Origin: Anaerolineales bacterium UBA6668
GTDB lineage: Bacteria > Chloroflexota > Anaerolineae > Anaerolineales > UBA6668
Reading direction: 5' to 3'
DNA: 5,027 nucleotides
Assembly (NCBI GenBank): GCA_002455215.1
Contig: DKKK01000126.1
Coordinates: forward strand, 25,149 to 30,175
How positions within the stretch are numbered: position 1 is the stretch's first letter; every line of letters starts with the position of its first letter. Positions 1-5,027 of the stretch are shown here, in pieces. Made by a program: the position numbers and the translations under genes. Below the pieces are notes generated by a model, which saw nothing but the letters and a program-made list of their open reading frames with translations, was not told the origin of the DNA and did not search any database.

Positions 1-10
1 CCCAATCCTT
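1..10 (+). repeat. 10-bp direct repeat, copy 1
   Basis: The decamer CCCAATCCTT begins the window and recurs exactly at 173-182, just upstream of the Ada-like gene. The copies diverge immediately 3' of the decamer. The left end is cut by the window, so the repeat could extend further upstream. Function is unknown; it may be a binding site, a remnant of a small duplication, or chance. Confidence 0.4.
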
Positions 11-120
11 CATGCGGTTGCCATGTAAAGATGGCTGTGAATTGTGGCAAGAATCGGGTTGCACATTTGGCGCGACTCAGGCACAATAAGGGTATATTCG
101 ACACGGATGAAACGACGCTC

Positions 121-136
121 TTTTTCTTAAGAAAAA
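121..136. promoter_or_regulatory. 16-bp perfect palindrome, possible operator
   Basis: TTTTTCTTAAGAAAAA is an exact 16-bp palindrome with no loop, so it suits a dimeric protein site better than an RNA hairpin. It is about 66 bp upstream of the Ada-like start codon and overlaps where the -35 box would fall for the -10 candidate at 145-150. It is AT-rich and simple in sequence, so chance symmetry of a T-run and an A-run is a real alternative. Confidence 0.35.
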
Positions 137-150
137 ACGTATTTTAGAAT
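122..150 (+). promoter_or_regulatory. Candidate promoter of the Ada-like gene (weak)
   Basis: TAGAAT at 145-150 matches five of six positions of a sigma70-type -10 box. At 17-bp spacing the -35 position (122-127, TTTTCT) matches only about three of six. Transcription would start near 157, leaving a leader of about 45 nt. An alternative -10, TATATT at 93-98, also matches five of six but has no recognisable -35 partner. Consensus rules may not hold in this organism. Confidence 0.22.
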
Positions 151-172
151 TGTGCCGAATGTAGCAGGTTCG

Positions 173-182
173 CCCAATCCTT
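173..182 (+). repeat. 10-bp direct repeat, copy 2
   Basis: Second exact copy of CCCAATCCTT (first at 1-10). It lies about 20 nt before the start codon of the Ada-like gene, inside its likely 5' leader. No known motif is recognised. Confidence 0.4.
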
Positions 183-201
183 TCCCATTCTGCCACCTAC
201 C

Positions 202-1062
202 ATGATGAACTTACCCCCGAATTTGGACGATTACACCCGCATAGAGCAAGCCATTCACTACTTGCGAGACCATCAATTGCACCAGCCCAGCTTAGATGAA
301 TTGTCCCAACATTTGCAGTTGAGTCCCACTCACTTGCAAAAATTGTTTCGCCGTTGGGCAGGCTATAGCCCAAAGCGTTTTTTGCAATTTTTGACCATCG
401 AACATGCCAAGCATTTACTAGCGAGCGAACCGGTTTTGTCTACCAGTTTTTCCAGCGGATTATCCGGCGGAGGGCGCTTGCATGATTTGTTTGTGAATGT
501 GGAAGCAGTAACGCCCGGCGAGTATCGGCGGCGGGGCGCTGGGCTGACTATTCAGTATGGCTTCCACCCTTCTCCTTTTGGCGAATGCCTGTTGGCTGTG
601 ACCGAGCGCGGCATTTGCTGGCTGGCATTTGTATGTGACCATTCGCCGGAAGCGGTGCTGACTGAGTTACGCCACCGCTTTCCATTGGCGCATGTTCAAG
701 AACAGCCCACCTGTACCCAACCTTACCTAGCGCAAATTTTCCCAACCGATTCTGACACCCGCCAACCGAAGCTCACTTTGTTTCTGAATGGCACCAATTT
801 TCAACTGCAAGTATGGCAGGCGTTGTTACGCATTCCGAGCGGCTATCTCACTAGCTACGGCGCACTTGCCACCGCCATTGGGCATCCCACTGCTTCGCGG
901 GCGGTTGGGGCGGCGGTGGGTGCGAATCCGATTAGCTTTCTCATTCCCTGCCACCGGGTTTTGCGCTCTGACGGCAATGCCCACCAGTATGCGTGGGGTG
1001 TGACGCGCAAACAGGCGATGCTCGGCTGGGAGGCGGCACAGCGTTTTGGGGAAGGGGAATAA
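202..1062 (+). CDS. Ada-like AraC-type regulator fused to O6-alkylguanine-DNA alkyltransferase
   Basis: A cytoplasmic DNA-repair protein of 286 residues. It should transfer methyl groups from O6-methylguanine in DNA to its own cysteine in an irreversible suicide reaction. Residues about 10-112 are an AraC-type double helix-turn-helix: the first unit is around 30-75, and the second ends in the typical HDLF...TPGEYRR (94-110). Residues about 117-280 are the alkyltransferase: the active-site motif is PCHRV (249-253) with Cys250, preceded by the arginine-finger motif ASRAVG (Arg233), Asn242 of the hinge and Tyr219. The N-terminal zinc domain of E. coli Ada, which senses methyl phosphotriesters, is absent. 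This shorter two-domain form is known in many bacteria. The start is ATG at 202 or the adjacent ATG at 205; neither has an SD sequence, and an in-frame stop at 145-147 rules out a long N-terminal extension. It is convergent with the polyphosphate kinase gene. Whether the HTH half still regulates genes is unknown. Confidence 0.93.
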   Translation: MMNLPPNLDDYTRIEQAIHYLRDHQLHQPSLDELSQHLQLSPTHLQKLFRRWAGYSPKRFLQFLTIEHAKHLLASEPVLSTSFSSGLSGGGRLHDLFVNVEAVTPGEYRRRGAGLTIQYGFHPSPFGECLLAVTERGICWLAFVCDHSPEAVLTELRHRFPLAHVQEQPTCTQPYLAQIFPTDSDTRQPKLTLFLNGTNFQLQVWQALLRIPSGYLTSYGALATAIGHPTASRAVGAAVGANPISFLIPCHRVLRSDGNAHQYAWGVTRKQAMLGWEAAQRFGEGE

Positions 1063-1063
1063 A

Positions 1064-1095
1064 AAACGTCATACCCATTTGTGAGTATGACGTTT
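1064..1095 (-). terminator. Intrinsic terminator for ppk2, in the convergent intergenic gap
   Basis: AAACGTCATAC (1064-1074) and GTATGACGTTT (1085-1095) form a perfect 11-bp stem. Two more pairs beyond a single C/A mismatch give a 4-nt loop (1078-1081). Read on the - strand, the stem runs into TTTTTT (complement of 1061-1066), as in a rho-independent terminator, and it sits 42 nt past the ppk2 stop codon. On the + strand it begins one base after the Ada-like stop but ends in only TTT, so it would stop + strand transcripts less well, though it may act in both directions. Confidence 0.8.
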
Positions 1096-1137
1096 ACAAG
1101 GCAATGATACGTGGCACGCAACCCGTTTTGACTATGG

Positions 1138-2058
1138 CTAGTAGACTTGCGGAATGAAAGTTTGGTCTTCCATAGGTGGGCGGATGTAGGCAATGTCTGC
1201 CATTGCTGGCAATTCTACCGGTGGTGGGATAATATCTTCGTAGGGGATGGAACCGAGCAAGTGGGAAATGCAGTTCAGGCGGGCTTTTTTCTTGTCATCG
1301 GAGGGCACTACCCACCACGGCGATTGCTTGATGTCGGTATGCTCAAAGGTTAGGTCTTTGGCTTTGGAGTATTCGATAAATAGGCGATGTTCTGCCAAAT
1401 CCATGTCGCTCAGTTTCCAGCGCTTGAGTGGATCGTGATTGCGGGCTTCAAACCGGCGGCGTTGTTCTTCAAAGCTAACAGAGAACCAGTATTTAATCAG
1501 AATAACGCCGGAACGCACCAACATTCGTTCAAATTCCGGGCATGAGCGTAAAAATTCGCGTACTTGGTCTTCATCCGAAAAGCCCATTACCCATTCGACA
1601 TTGCTCCGATTGTACCAACTGCGGTCAAAAAGCACAATTTCGCCGGCGGCAGGCAAATGTGCCACGTAGCGTTGGAACCACCACTGGGTTTTTTCGCGCT
1701 CGGTGGGGGCGGGTAGTGCAACGACTCGCACAATGCGTGGGCTGGTTACTTCGGTGATGCGCTTGATGATGCCCCCTTTTCCAGCAGAACCACGTCCTTC
1801 AAACAGCACGACTACTTTTAGCCCTTGTTGTTTGACCCAATATTGCAGTTTGACCAACTCCTTTTGTAGGCGAGCAAGTTCGCTTTCGTAAAAGTCGTTG
1901 GTGAGCCCCCCTTTGCCATTGTACTTTTTTAGCTCCTTTTTTTCTACCTTCGCTGGGGGTGGAATCACAGGAATTTCAGCGTGTGCGGGAATGATGACTT
2001 CGACTTCTTCAAAATCGTTTTCAGTTTGTGGTTTTTGCTTTTTGTGCTTTTTGGACAT
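1138..2058 (-). CDS. ppk2: Polyphosphate kinase 2 (class I PPK2)
   Basis: A cytoplasmic P-loop kinase of 306 residues. Class I PPK2 enzymes reversibly move phosphate between polyphosphate and nucleoside diphosphates, usually making GTP or ATP. Residues 1-50 are a charged, lysine- and proline-rich extension. Family landmarks then follow: Walker A loop GRGSAGKGG (88-96, Lys94), PTEREKTQWWFQRYVAHLP (118-136), Walker B FDRSWYNR (144-151, Asp145), the lid region DPLKRWKLSDMDL (209-221), DDKKKARLNCI (254-264) and a C-terminal RPP...PQVY tail. The length is normal for a single-domain class I enzyme. The start at 2058 is supported by GGAGG with 6-nt spacing. One oddity: PPK2 Walker A loops usually read GRDAAGKGG, and here the Asp is Gly90. 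The gene is convergent with the Ada-like gene and 182 nt downstream of the zinc-ribbon gene on the same strand, so it may have its own promoter. The exact donor and acceptor preference cannot be read from sequence. Confidence 0.94.
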   Translation of the reverse strand: MSKKHKKQKPQTENDFEEVEVIIPAHAEIPVIPPPAKVEKKELKKYNGKGGLTNDFYESELARLQKELVKLQYWVKQQGLKVVVLFEGRGSAGKGGIIKRITEVTSPRIVRVVALPAPTEREKTQWWFQRYVAHLPAAGEIVLFDRSWYNRSNVEWVMGFSDEDQVREFLRSCPEFERMLVRSGVILIKYWFSVSFEEQRRRFEARNHDPLKRWKLSDMDLAEHRLFIEYSKAKDLTFEHTDIKQSPWWVVPSDDKKKARLNCISHLLGSIPYEDIIPPPVELPAMADIAYIRPPMEDQTFIPQVY

Positions 2059-2064
2059 AGAACG

Positions 2065-2069
2065 CCTCC
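2065..2069 (-). promoter_or_regulatory. Ribosome binding site of ppk2
   Basis: GGAGG on the - strand lies 6 nt before the ATG at 2058. This is a near-ideal SD sequence and fixes the start. Confidence 0.8.
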
Positions 2070-2078
2070 AATCAGAAA

Positions 2079-2084
2079 ACTATA
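2079..2084 (-). promoter_or_regulatory. Candidate -10 box for ppk2 (weak)
   Basis: TATAGT on the - strand matches five of six positions of a sigma70-type -10 box and ends 20 nt before the start codon. That would leave a leader of about 13 nt containing the GGAGG. No good -35 box is present at 16-19 bp spacing. The spacer 2059-2240 is AT-rich, with an A8 run on the - strand (2144-2151), as often seen near promoters. I see no clear terminator for the upstream zinc-ribbon gene here, so read-through into ppk2 is equally possible. Confidence 0.22.
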
Positions 2085-2240
2085 CCGACTATTAATTTTG
2101 AATCGATAATCTTAGTTTGGCATCATATGACTTTTTACGCAAGTTTTTTTTAGGCACGGTAAGAACATTTGGTAGTTCAGGAGTTGGCTATTTGCTTAAG
2201 GGAAATCAGTCCAATGCAGAGATTCACAACCGGGTTTTGT

Positions 2241-2924
2241 TCATTCCCCAAAATACTGGTGTTCTTTGATAAACGATTGCACATATTGTGGCGAGATGGT
2301 CAAATTTTTCTCCGGCAAAAAGACAATACCGTCTGTGTGACAATAATACAGTTTCTCCCAGCGTTGTTGATAAGTTTGCCACAGTGAGTAAGATTTTTTG
2401 TATGCTTGTTCATCTACAAGATTAGCCTTACGGAATTTGAAATATCTCTGAAATGCTAGAGAAGACAGAACAAGTAAGAGTACAATAAAAATGCTCGCGA
2501 TAATGAGATTGAAATTGCGCCCAAAAGGGTTAGACCAGTCAATAGTGGGAATGTCAAATAGGATGCCCAAAAATAGGATGATTGGGAGAAAAATGGAGCT
2601 TAATAGAATTAGAATGAAAATTAAAGCAACGATTGAAAGAATTGTTTGAGCGAGTGGGCTTAAATTGAACGGCTTGGTTGGCGCGGCAGGTGGCTTAAGC
2701 GCATCGTATAAATTTGAATTTTCGAGTGTGTCCCCGATTTTAGCGGTCTTAATTTTACTATGCGCCCAATATATGGAAGCAACTTTGGCTACGCTTTGGT
2801 CGGAACGACAAATCGGGCATACCGCTTTGGGGGGGCGAAGCTCTTTTTCATAGACGCGCCCGCAAAAGGCACAAGTCAGCGCATCCGCTTGTAAATTGGC
2901 GCCACATCCTTCACAAATTTTCAT
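2241..2924 (-). CDS. Zinc-ribbon membrane protein of unknown function
   Basis: I do not recognise a named family for this 227-residue protein. The N-terminus is a compact zinc ribbon with two CxxC knuckles (Cys4, Cys7, Cys18, Cys21). A third CxxC (Cys36, Cys39) follows. Residues about 62-90 are a polar, proline-containing linker. Two hydrophobic stretches (about 92-123 and 139-158) are likely membrane segments, the first long enough for a helix plus a re-entrant part. With both ends in the cytoplasm, a two-helix hairpin is the simplest topology. The C-terminal part (about 159-227) is soluble, rich in Lys, Gln and Tyr, and contains YYCHTDGIVFLP (193-204). Its Cys195 and His196 could complete the metal site begun by Cys36/Cys39. 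There is no signal peptide. The start has AGGAG at 8-nt spacing. It follows the peptidase gene by 27 nt. Sampled parts of the gene are clearly more AT-rich than the peptidase gene. Existence as a gene is well supported; function is open. Confidence 0.85.
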   Translation of the reverse strand: MKICEGCGANLQADALTCAFCGRVYEKELRPPKAVCPICRSDQSVAKVASIYWAHSKIKTAKIGDTLENSNLYDALKPPAAPTKPFNLSPLAQTILSIVALIFILILLSSIFLPIILFLGILFDIPTIDWSNPFGRNFNLIIASIFIVLLLVLSSLAFQRYFKFRKANLVDEQAYKKSYSLWQTYQQRWEKLYYCHTDGIVFLPEKNLTISPQYVQSFIKEHQYFGE

Positions 2925-2932
2925 AACCCCTG

Positions 2933-2937
2933 CTCCT
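2933..2937 (-). promoter_or_regulatory. Ribosome binding site of the zinc-ribbon membrane protein gene
   Basis: AGGAG on the - strand lies 8 nt upstream of the ATG at 2924. It sits in the 27-nt gap after the peptidase stop codon, supporting translation from a shared message. Confidence 0.7.
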
Positions 2938-2951
2938 GAAAAATCAAATGA

Positions 2952-4733
2952 TTACGCTGTCTGGCTACCCATTACCAACAAATCCAATTGCTGGCTTAAA
3001 AAGTCAAATGCGCCTTGCCAAAAGCTGGCAGGGCGAATGTCAATTCCTGCCGCATCTAAAATTTCTAGCGGGCTGGCACTTCCACCAGCCGAAAGGATCT
3101 GCACCAGTTTGGGTTCAAATTGCGCTTTGCCGAGTTGTTTGTATTGTTGGTACAAGGCGAACACCAGCAATTGCCCAAAGGCATAGGCGTAGCAATAAAA
3201 CGGCGAGTTGTAAATGTGCGGGATGGAAACCCATTCCCATTGAAATTCATCGTTCACTAAGATACTTTCGCCAAATTGCTCACGTAGGTTGGCTAGGTAT
3301 GCGGCATTTAGTTCGCCCACACTTGCGCCATCGCGGATCATTTGGTGCGCCTGCCGTTCAAAGAGCACGAAAAAGGCTTGGCGTTGGATGGTGGCGTAGG
3401 CATCATCCAGCAAACTGGCGATTAAATCACGCCGCACCGTTGCGTCTGTTTCGTTTTGCAAAAGCATATCGGTCAACAGCATTTCGCTGAAGGTGCTGGC
3501 GGTTTCGGCAAGGGGCAAGGCAGAATGGAAGGTGAAAATGCTGTGCTGGCTGGCTAGCATGGCATGAATGGCATGTCCCAACTCGTGGGCTAGGGTTGCC
3601 ACAGAGCGTGCCTTGCCAGTGTAGTTGAGTAGGACGTAGGGCGTCCCTTCGGGGAACAAACTCATGCAGAATGCCCCGCCGCGTTTGCCCGCCCGCACTT
3701 CGCTATCTACGTGCTGTTCGTCAAACACGCGTTGCGCCAACTTGGCAATGCGCGGGCTGAACTCATCAAATGCCTGCAAGACATTTTGGACGGCAGTATC
3801 GTATTCAAAAGTTTTGTCCGACTTGCGCAGGGGTGCATATAGATCGTAGCGGCGCAGGGTTTCTACGCCCAGCAAGCGGGCTTTTAGCTCGAACCAGCGG
3901 CGGAAGACGGGCGTGTTCTGCCGAATCACTTCCAAGAGCGTGTCTATCACCGCATCGGGCAAATCATTTGCCAGATTGCGCACGCCCAACGGGTGCTGAT
4001 GTCCGCGCAATTTGATATTTTCCTGATAATAATCACGCACCAAATGGGTGTAAATTTGCGCCAGTACTGCACCATCTTCGGCATATACACGATACAACTC
4101 GCGGTAAGCGGCTTCGCGCAGTTCGGCAGAGTCGCCTTGAATGTACGGCGACAACCCTTCCCGTGTCAATTCTTTGCGTTCCCCGTCAACTTCAAGTGTG
4201 AACTTGTAGGCGTTGGTCAGCATGGAATAAATTGTAGTGAGTGCCGAACTGCCATTGCTATCCTTAATGTTAATCACTTGTTCGATTTTTTCGGCGAGCG
4301 TGAACGGCTTAAATAAACGTTGGTGGTGCAGGCTATAGCGCACACTTTCGGGCGCACCTGCCATCAAACGTTGCGCGGCTGACTCAGAAATCTCCTTCCA
4401 CCACAAGCCAAAAAACAACGTGCGGTTTTGTAAGTCGGTCAGCATTTGGCGATATTTGCCATTGAATGCGAGGGCTTCGGGGTCTTGCGTATTGCCACTA
4501 AACCACAGCGCACCATAGCCGAGTAAGCGATTGGCATCATGCACAATTGCGGCTTCGCAATCCAAAAGTTGGTTAAACACCTGACTATCTAGCGATTCAC
4601 TCAGTTGGGGGCGAACCGTTTCAATCTGGCGGGTATTCTCCTCCATGCGTGCCAACAAAGTGCTCACTTCTGCGCCATTTGGGTCTTTTAGCAGGTCGGA
4701 TAAATTCCAAGGGGATAGGGTATAAGCGGTCAT
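2952..4733 (-). CDS. M3-family oligoendopeptidase (PepF-like zinc metallopeptidase)
   Basis: A 593-residue zinc endopeptidase that should cut short peptides in the cytoplasm; there is no signal peptide. The start MTAYTLSPWNLSDLL is the usual opening of this family, with the Trp-Asn-Leu-Ser-Asp-Leu stretch at 9-14. The PepF-type N-terminal helical region covers roughly residues 1-190 and the M3 catalytic domain roughly 195-580. The zinc site is HELGH (383-387): His383 and His387 bind zinc, Glu384 is the general base, and Glu410 in LPLAETAS is the third ligand. The IPHIYNSPFYCYAYAFG block (504-520) supplies the conserved His506 and tyrosines that line the active site. Length is normal for oligoendopeptidase F (about 560-610). 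No catalytic residue is missing. The start at 4733 has no SD sequence; it lies 31 nt after the aminotransferase stop, so coupled re-initiation is possible. Likely role: turnover of oligopeptides to feed amino-acid metabolism. Other M3B subtypes cannot be excluded, so I leave the symbol blank. Confidence 0.95.
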   Translation of the reverse strand: MTAYTLSPWNLSDLLKDPNGAEVSTLLARMEENTRQIETVRPQLSESLDSQVFNQLLDCEAAIVHDANRLLGYGALWFSGNTQDPEALAFNGKYRQMLTDLQNRTLFFGLWWKEISESAAQRLMAGAPESVRYSLHHQRLFKPFTLAEKIEQVINIKDSNGSSALTTIYSMLTNAYKFTLEVDGERKELTREGLSPYIQGDSAELREAAYRELYRVYAEDGAVLAQIYTHLVRDYYQENIKLRGHQHPLGVRNLANDLPDAVIDTLLEVIRQNTPVFRRWFELKARLLGVETLRRYDLYAPLRKSDKTFEYDTAVQNVLQAFDEFSPRIAKLAQRVFDEQHVDSEVRAGKRGGAFCMSLFPEGTPYVLLNYTGKARSVATLAHELGHAIHAMLASQHSIFTFHSALPLAETASTFSEMLLTDMLLQNETDATVRRDLIASLLDDAYATIQRQAFFVLFERQAHQMIRDGASVGELNAAYLANLREQFGESILVNDEFQWEWVSIPHIYNSPFYCYAYAFGQLLVFALYQQYKQLGKAQFEPKLVQILSAGGSASPLEILDAAGIDIRPASFWQGAFDFLSQQLDLLVMGSQTA

Positions 4734-4764
4734 AAGAAAAATGCGTTGGGTGAATGTTATTGTG

Positions 4765-5027
4765 CTAGGTTAAATTCGGTAGGGCGTGGGTAAACCAGTT
4801 TTCCAATGTTTGCAGGGCGGTGGGCAGGGTGCGCCGTCCATAGCCGATGCGGAAATACTGGGAAAATTCAGGGGCATACACATCTCCGGGCAGTAGCAAA
4901 ACACCCGCTTCTTGGCGTGCCCGCTCGGCAAATTGCTGTGCCGTGATGGGCAAGCGTAGGCGCGGGAAGGCGATGGGTCCGGCACTTGGGGTTTGCCAAT
5001 CAAAATGGGCGGAATGCCGCGCAAAAA
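4765..5027 (-). CDS. Class I/II PLP-dependent aminotransferase, C-terminal part (cut by window edge)
   Basis: The last 86 codons of a gene whose start lies beyond position 5027; the frame stays open to the edge. The translation matches the small C-terminal domain of fold-type I aminotransferases: FDWQTPSAGPIAFPRL, then FAERARQEAGVLLLPGDVY, then YFRIGYGRRTLPTALQTL. The Arg in FRIGYG is the residue that in this family holds the substrate's alpha-carboxylate. The catalytic Lys that binds PLP would lie in the missing part. Substrate cannot be told from this piece; aspartate/alanine-type aminotransferases and biosynthetic relatives share these motifs. It is followed after 31 nt by the peptidase gene on the same strand, which suggests one transcript. 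A TTG at 4951-4953 could be mistaken for a start, but the family match upstream of it shows the gene continues. Confidence 0.88.
   Translation of the reverse strand, partial: FARHSAHFDWQTPSAGPIAFPRLRLPITAQQFAERARQEAGVLLLPGDVYAPEFSQYFRIGYGRRTLPTALQTLENWFTHALPNLT

Larger units (their letters stand above)
80..156. promoter_or_regulatory. 8-bp inverted repeat (GGCACAAT ... ATTGTGCC) upstream of the Ada-like gene
   Basis: GGCACAAT at 80-87 is the exact reverse complement of ATTGTGCC at 149-156, with 61 nt between the arms. A related site, GAATTGTGGC, lies at 39-48, so an ATTGTG core occurs three times in about 120 bp. The right arm overlaps the end of a -10-like TAGAAT (145-150). This layout would suit operator half-sites for the AraC-type protein encoded just downstream or for another regulator. 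That role is inferred; only the repeats are seen. Confidence 0.35.

Noticed and set aside
1..147. Open + strand frame of 48 codons from the window start, ending at TAG 145-147
   Set aside because: Its translation (with MAVNCGKNRV inside) resembles no family I know, it has no SD sequence, and an open run of this length is not rare by chance. It could in principle be the tail of an upstream gene, but nothing supports this.
2130..2151. ACTT...AAGT followed by eight T residues on the + strand, resembling a terminator
   Set aside because: The stem is only 4 bp and AT-rich, and no + strand gene ends nearby.
2228..2237. AACCGGGTT near-palindrome just after the zinc-ribbon gene stop
   Set aside because: The arms are 4 bp with a single central base, so no RNA hairpin can form, and no T-run follows on the - strand.
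2948..3490. 180-codon + strand frame opposite the peptidase gene
   Set aside because: It is antisense to a well-supported metallopeptidase, rich in Arg, His and Trp as expected from a shadow frame, and has no recognisable domain.
4770..5024. 84-codon - strand frame beginning MRGIPPILIGKPQ
   Set aside because: It overlaps the aminotransferase C-terminus in another frame; the aminotransferase frame carries clear family motifs and this one does not.

Overview
This 5-kb window is bacterial chromosome of about average GC, with tightly packed, mostly housekeeping genes. It holds one gene on the + strand and four on the - strand (one cut by the window edge). The organism cannot be named with confidence. 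The gene mix and the moderate GC would fit Chloroflexota or another environmental bacterial phylum, but that is a guess from protein flavour, not a placement. Two of the four visible starts have a good Shine-Dalgarno (SD) sequence and two have none.

Layout: (a) 1-201 is an upstream regulatory stretch with an exact 16-bp palindrome, an 8-bp inverted repeat and a 10-bp direct repeat. (b) 202-1062 (+) is a two-domain Ada-like protein: an AraC-type DNA-binding half fused to an O6-alkylguanine-DNA alkyltransferase half. (c) 1064-1095 is a strong hairpin between convergent genes; read on the - strand it is followed by T residues, so it should terminate the gene in (d). (d) 1138-2058 (-) is a class I polyphosphate kinase 2 with an unusual Walker A loop. 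(e) 2059-2240 is a spacer with the ppk2 ribosome binding site and a weak promoter candidate. (f) 2241-2924 (-) is a small zinc-ribbon membrane protein of unknown function. (g) 2952-4733 (-) is an M3-family oligoendopeptidase F-like metallopeptidase. (h) 4765-5027 (-) is the C-terminal end of a class I/II PLP-dependent aminotransferase that continues beyond the window.

The aminotransferase, peptidase and zinc-ribbon genes follow each other at 31- and 27-nt gaps on the same strand and probably form one transcript. Peptide breakdown plus amino-acid transamination is a sensible metabolic pair. The membrane zinc-ribbon protein is a passenger or an unknown partner. The ppk2 gene may be read from the same transcript or from its own promoter. 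The Ada-like gene is an independent, oppositely oriented DNA-repair unit.

I see no mobile element, CRISPR array, tRNA or rRNA, and no clear sign of a new multi-gene system. The points most worth a second look are the Walker A substitution in PPK2, the possible split metal site of the zinc-ribbon protein, and the repeat-rich region upstream of the Ada-like gene.
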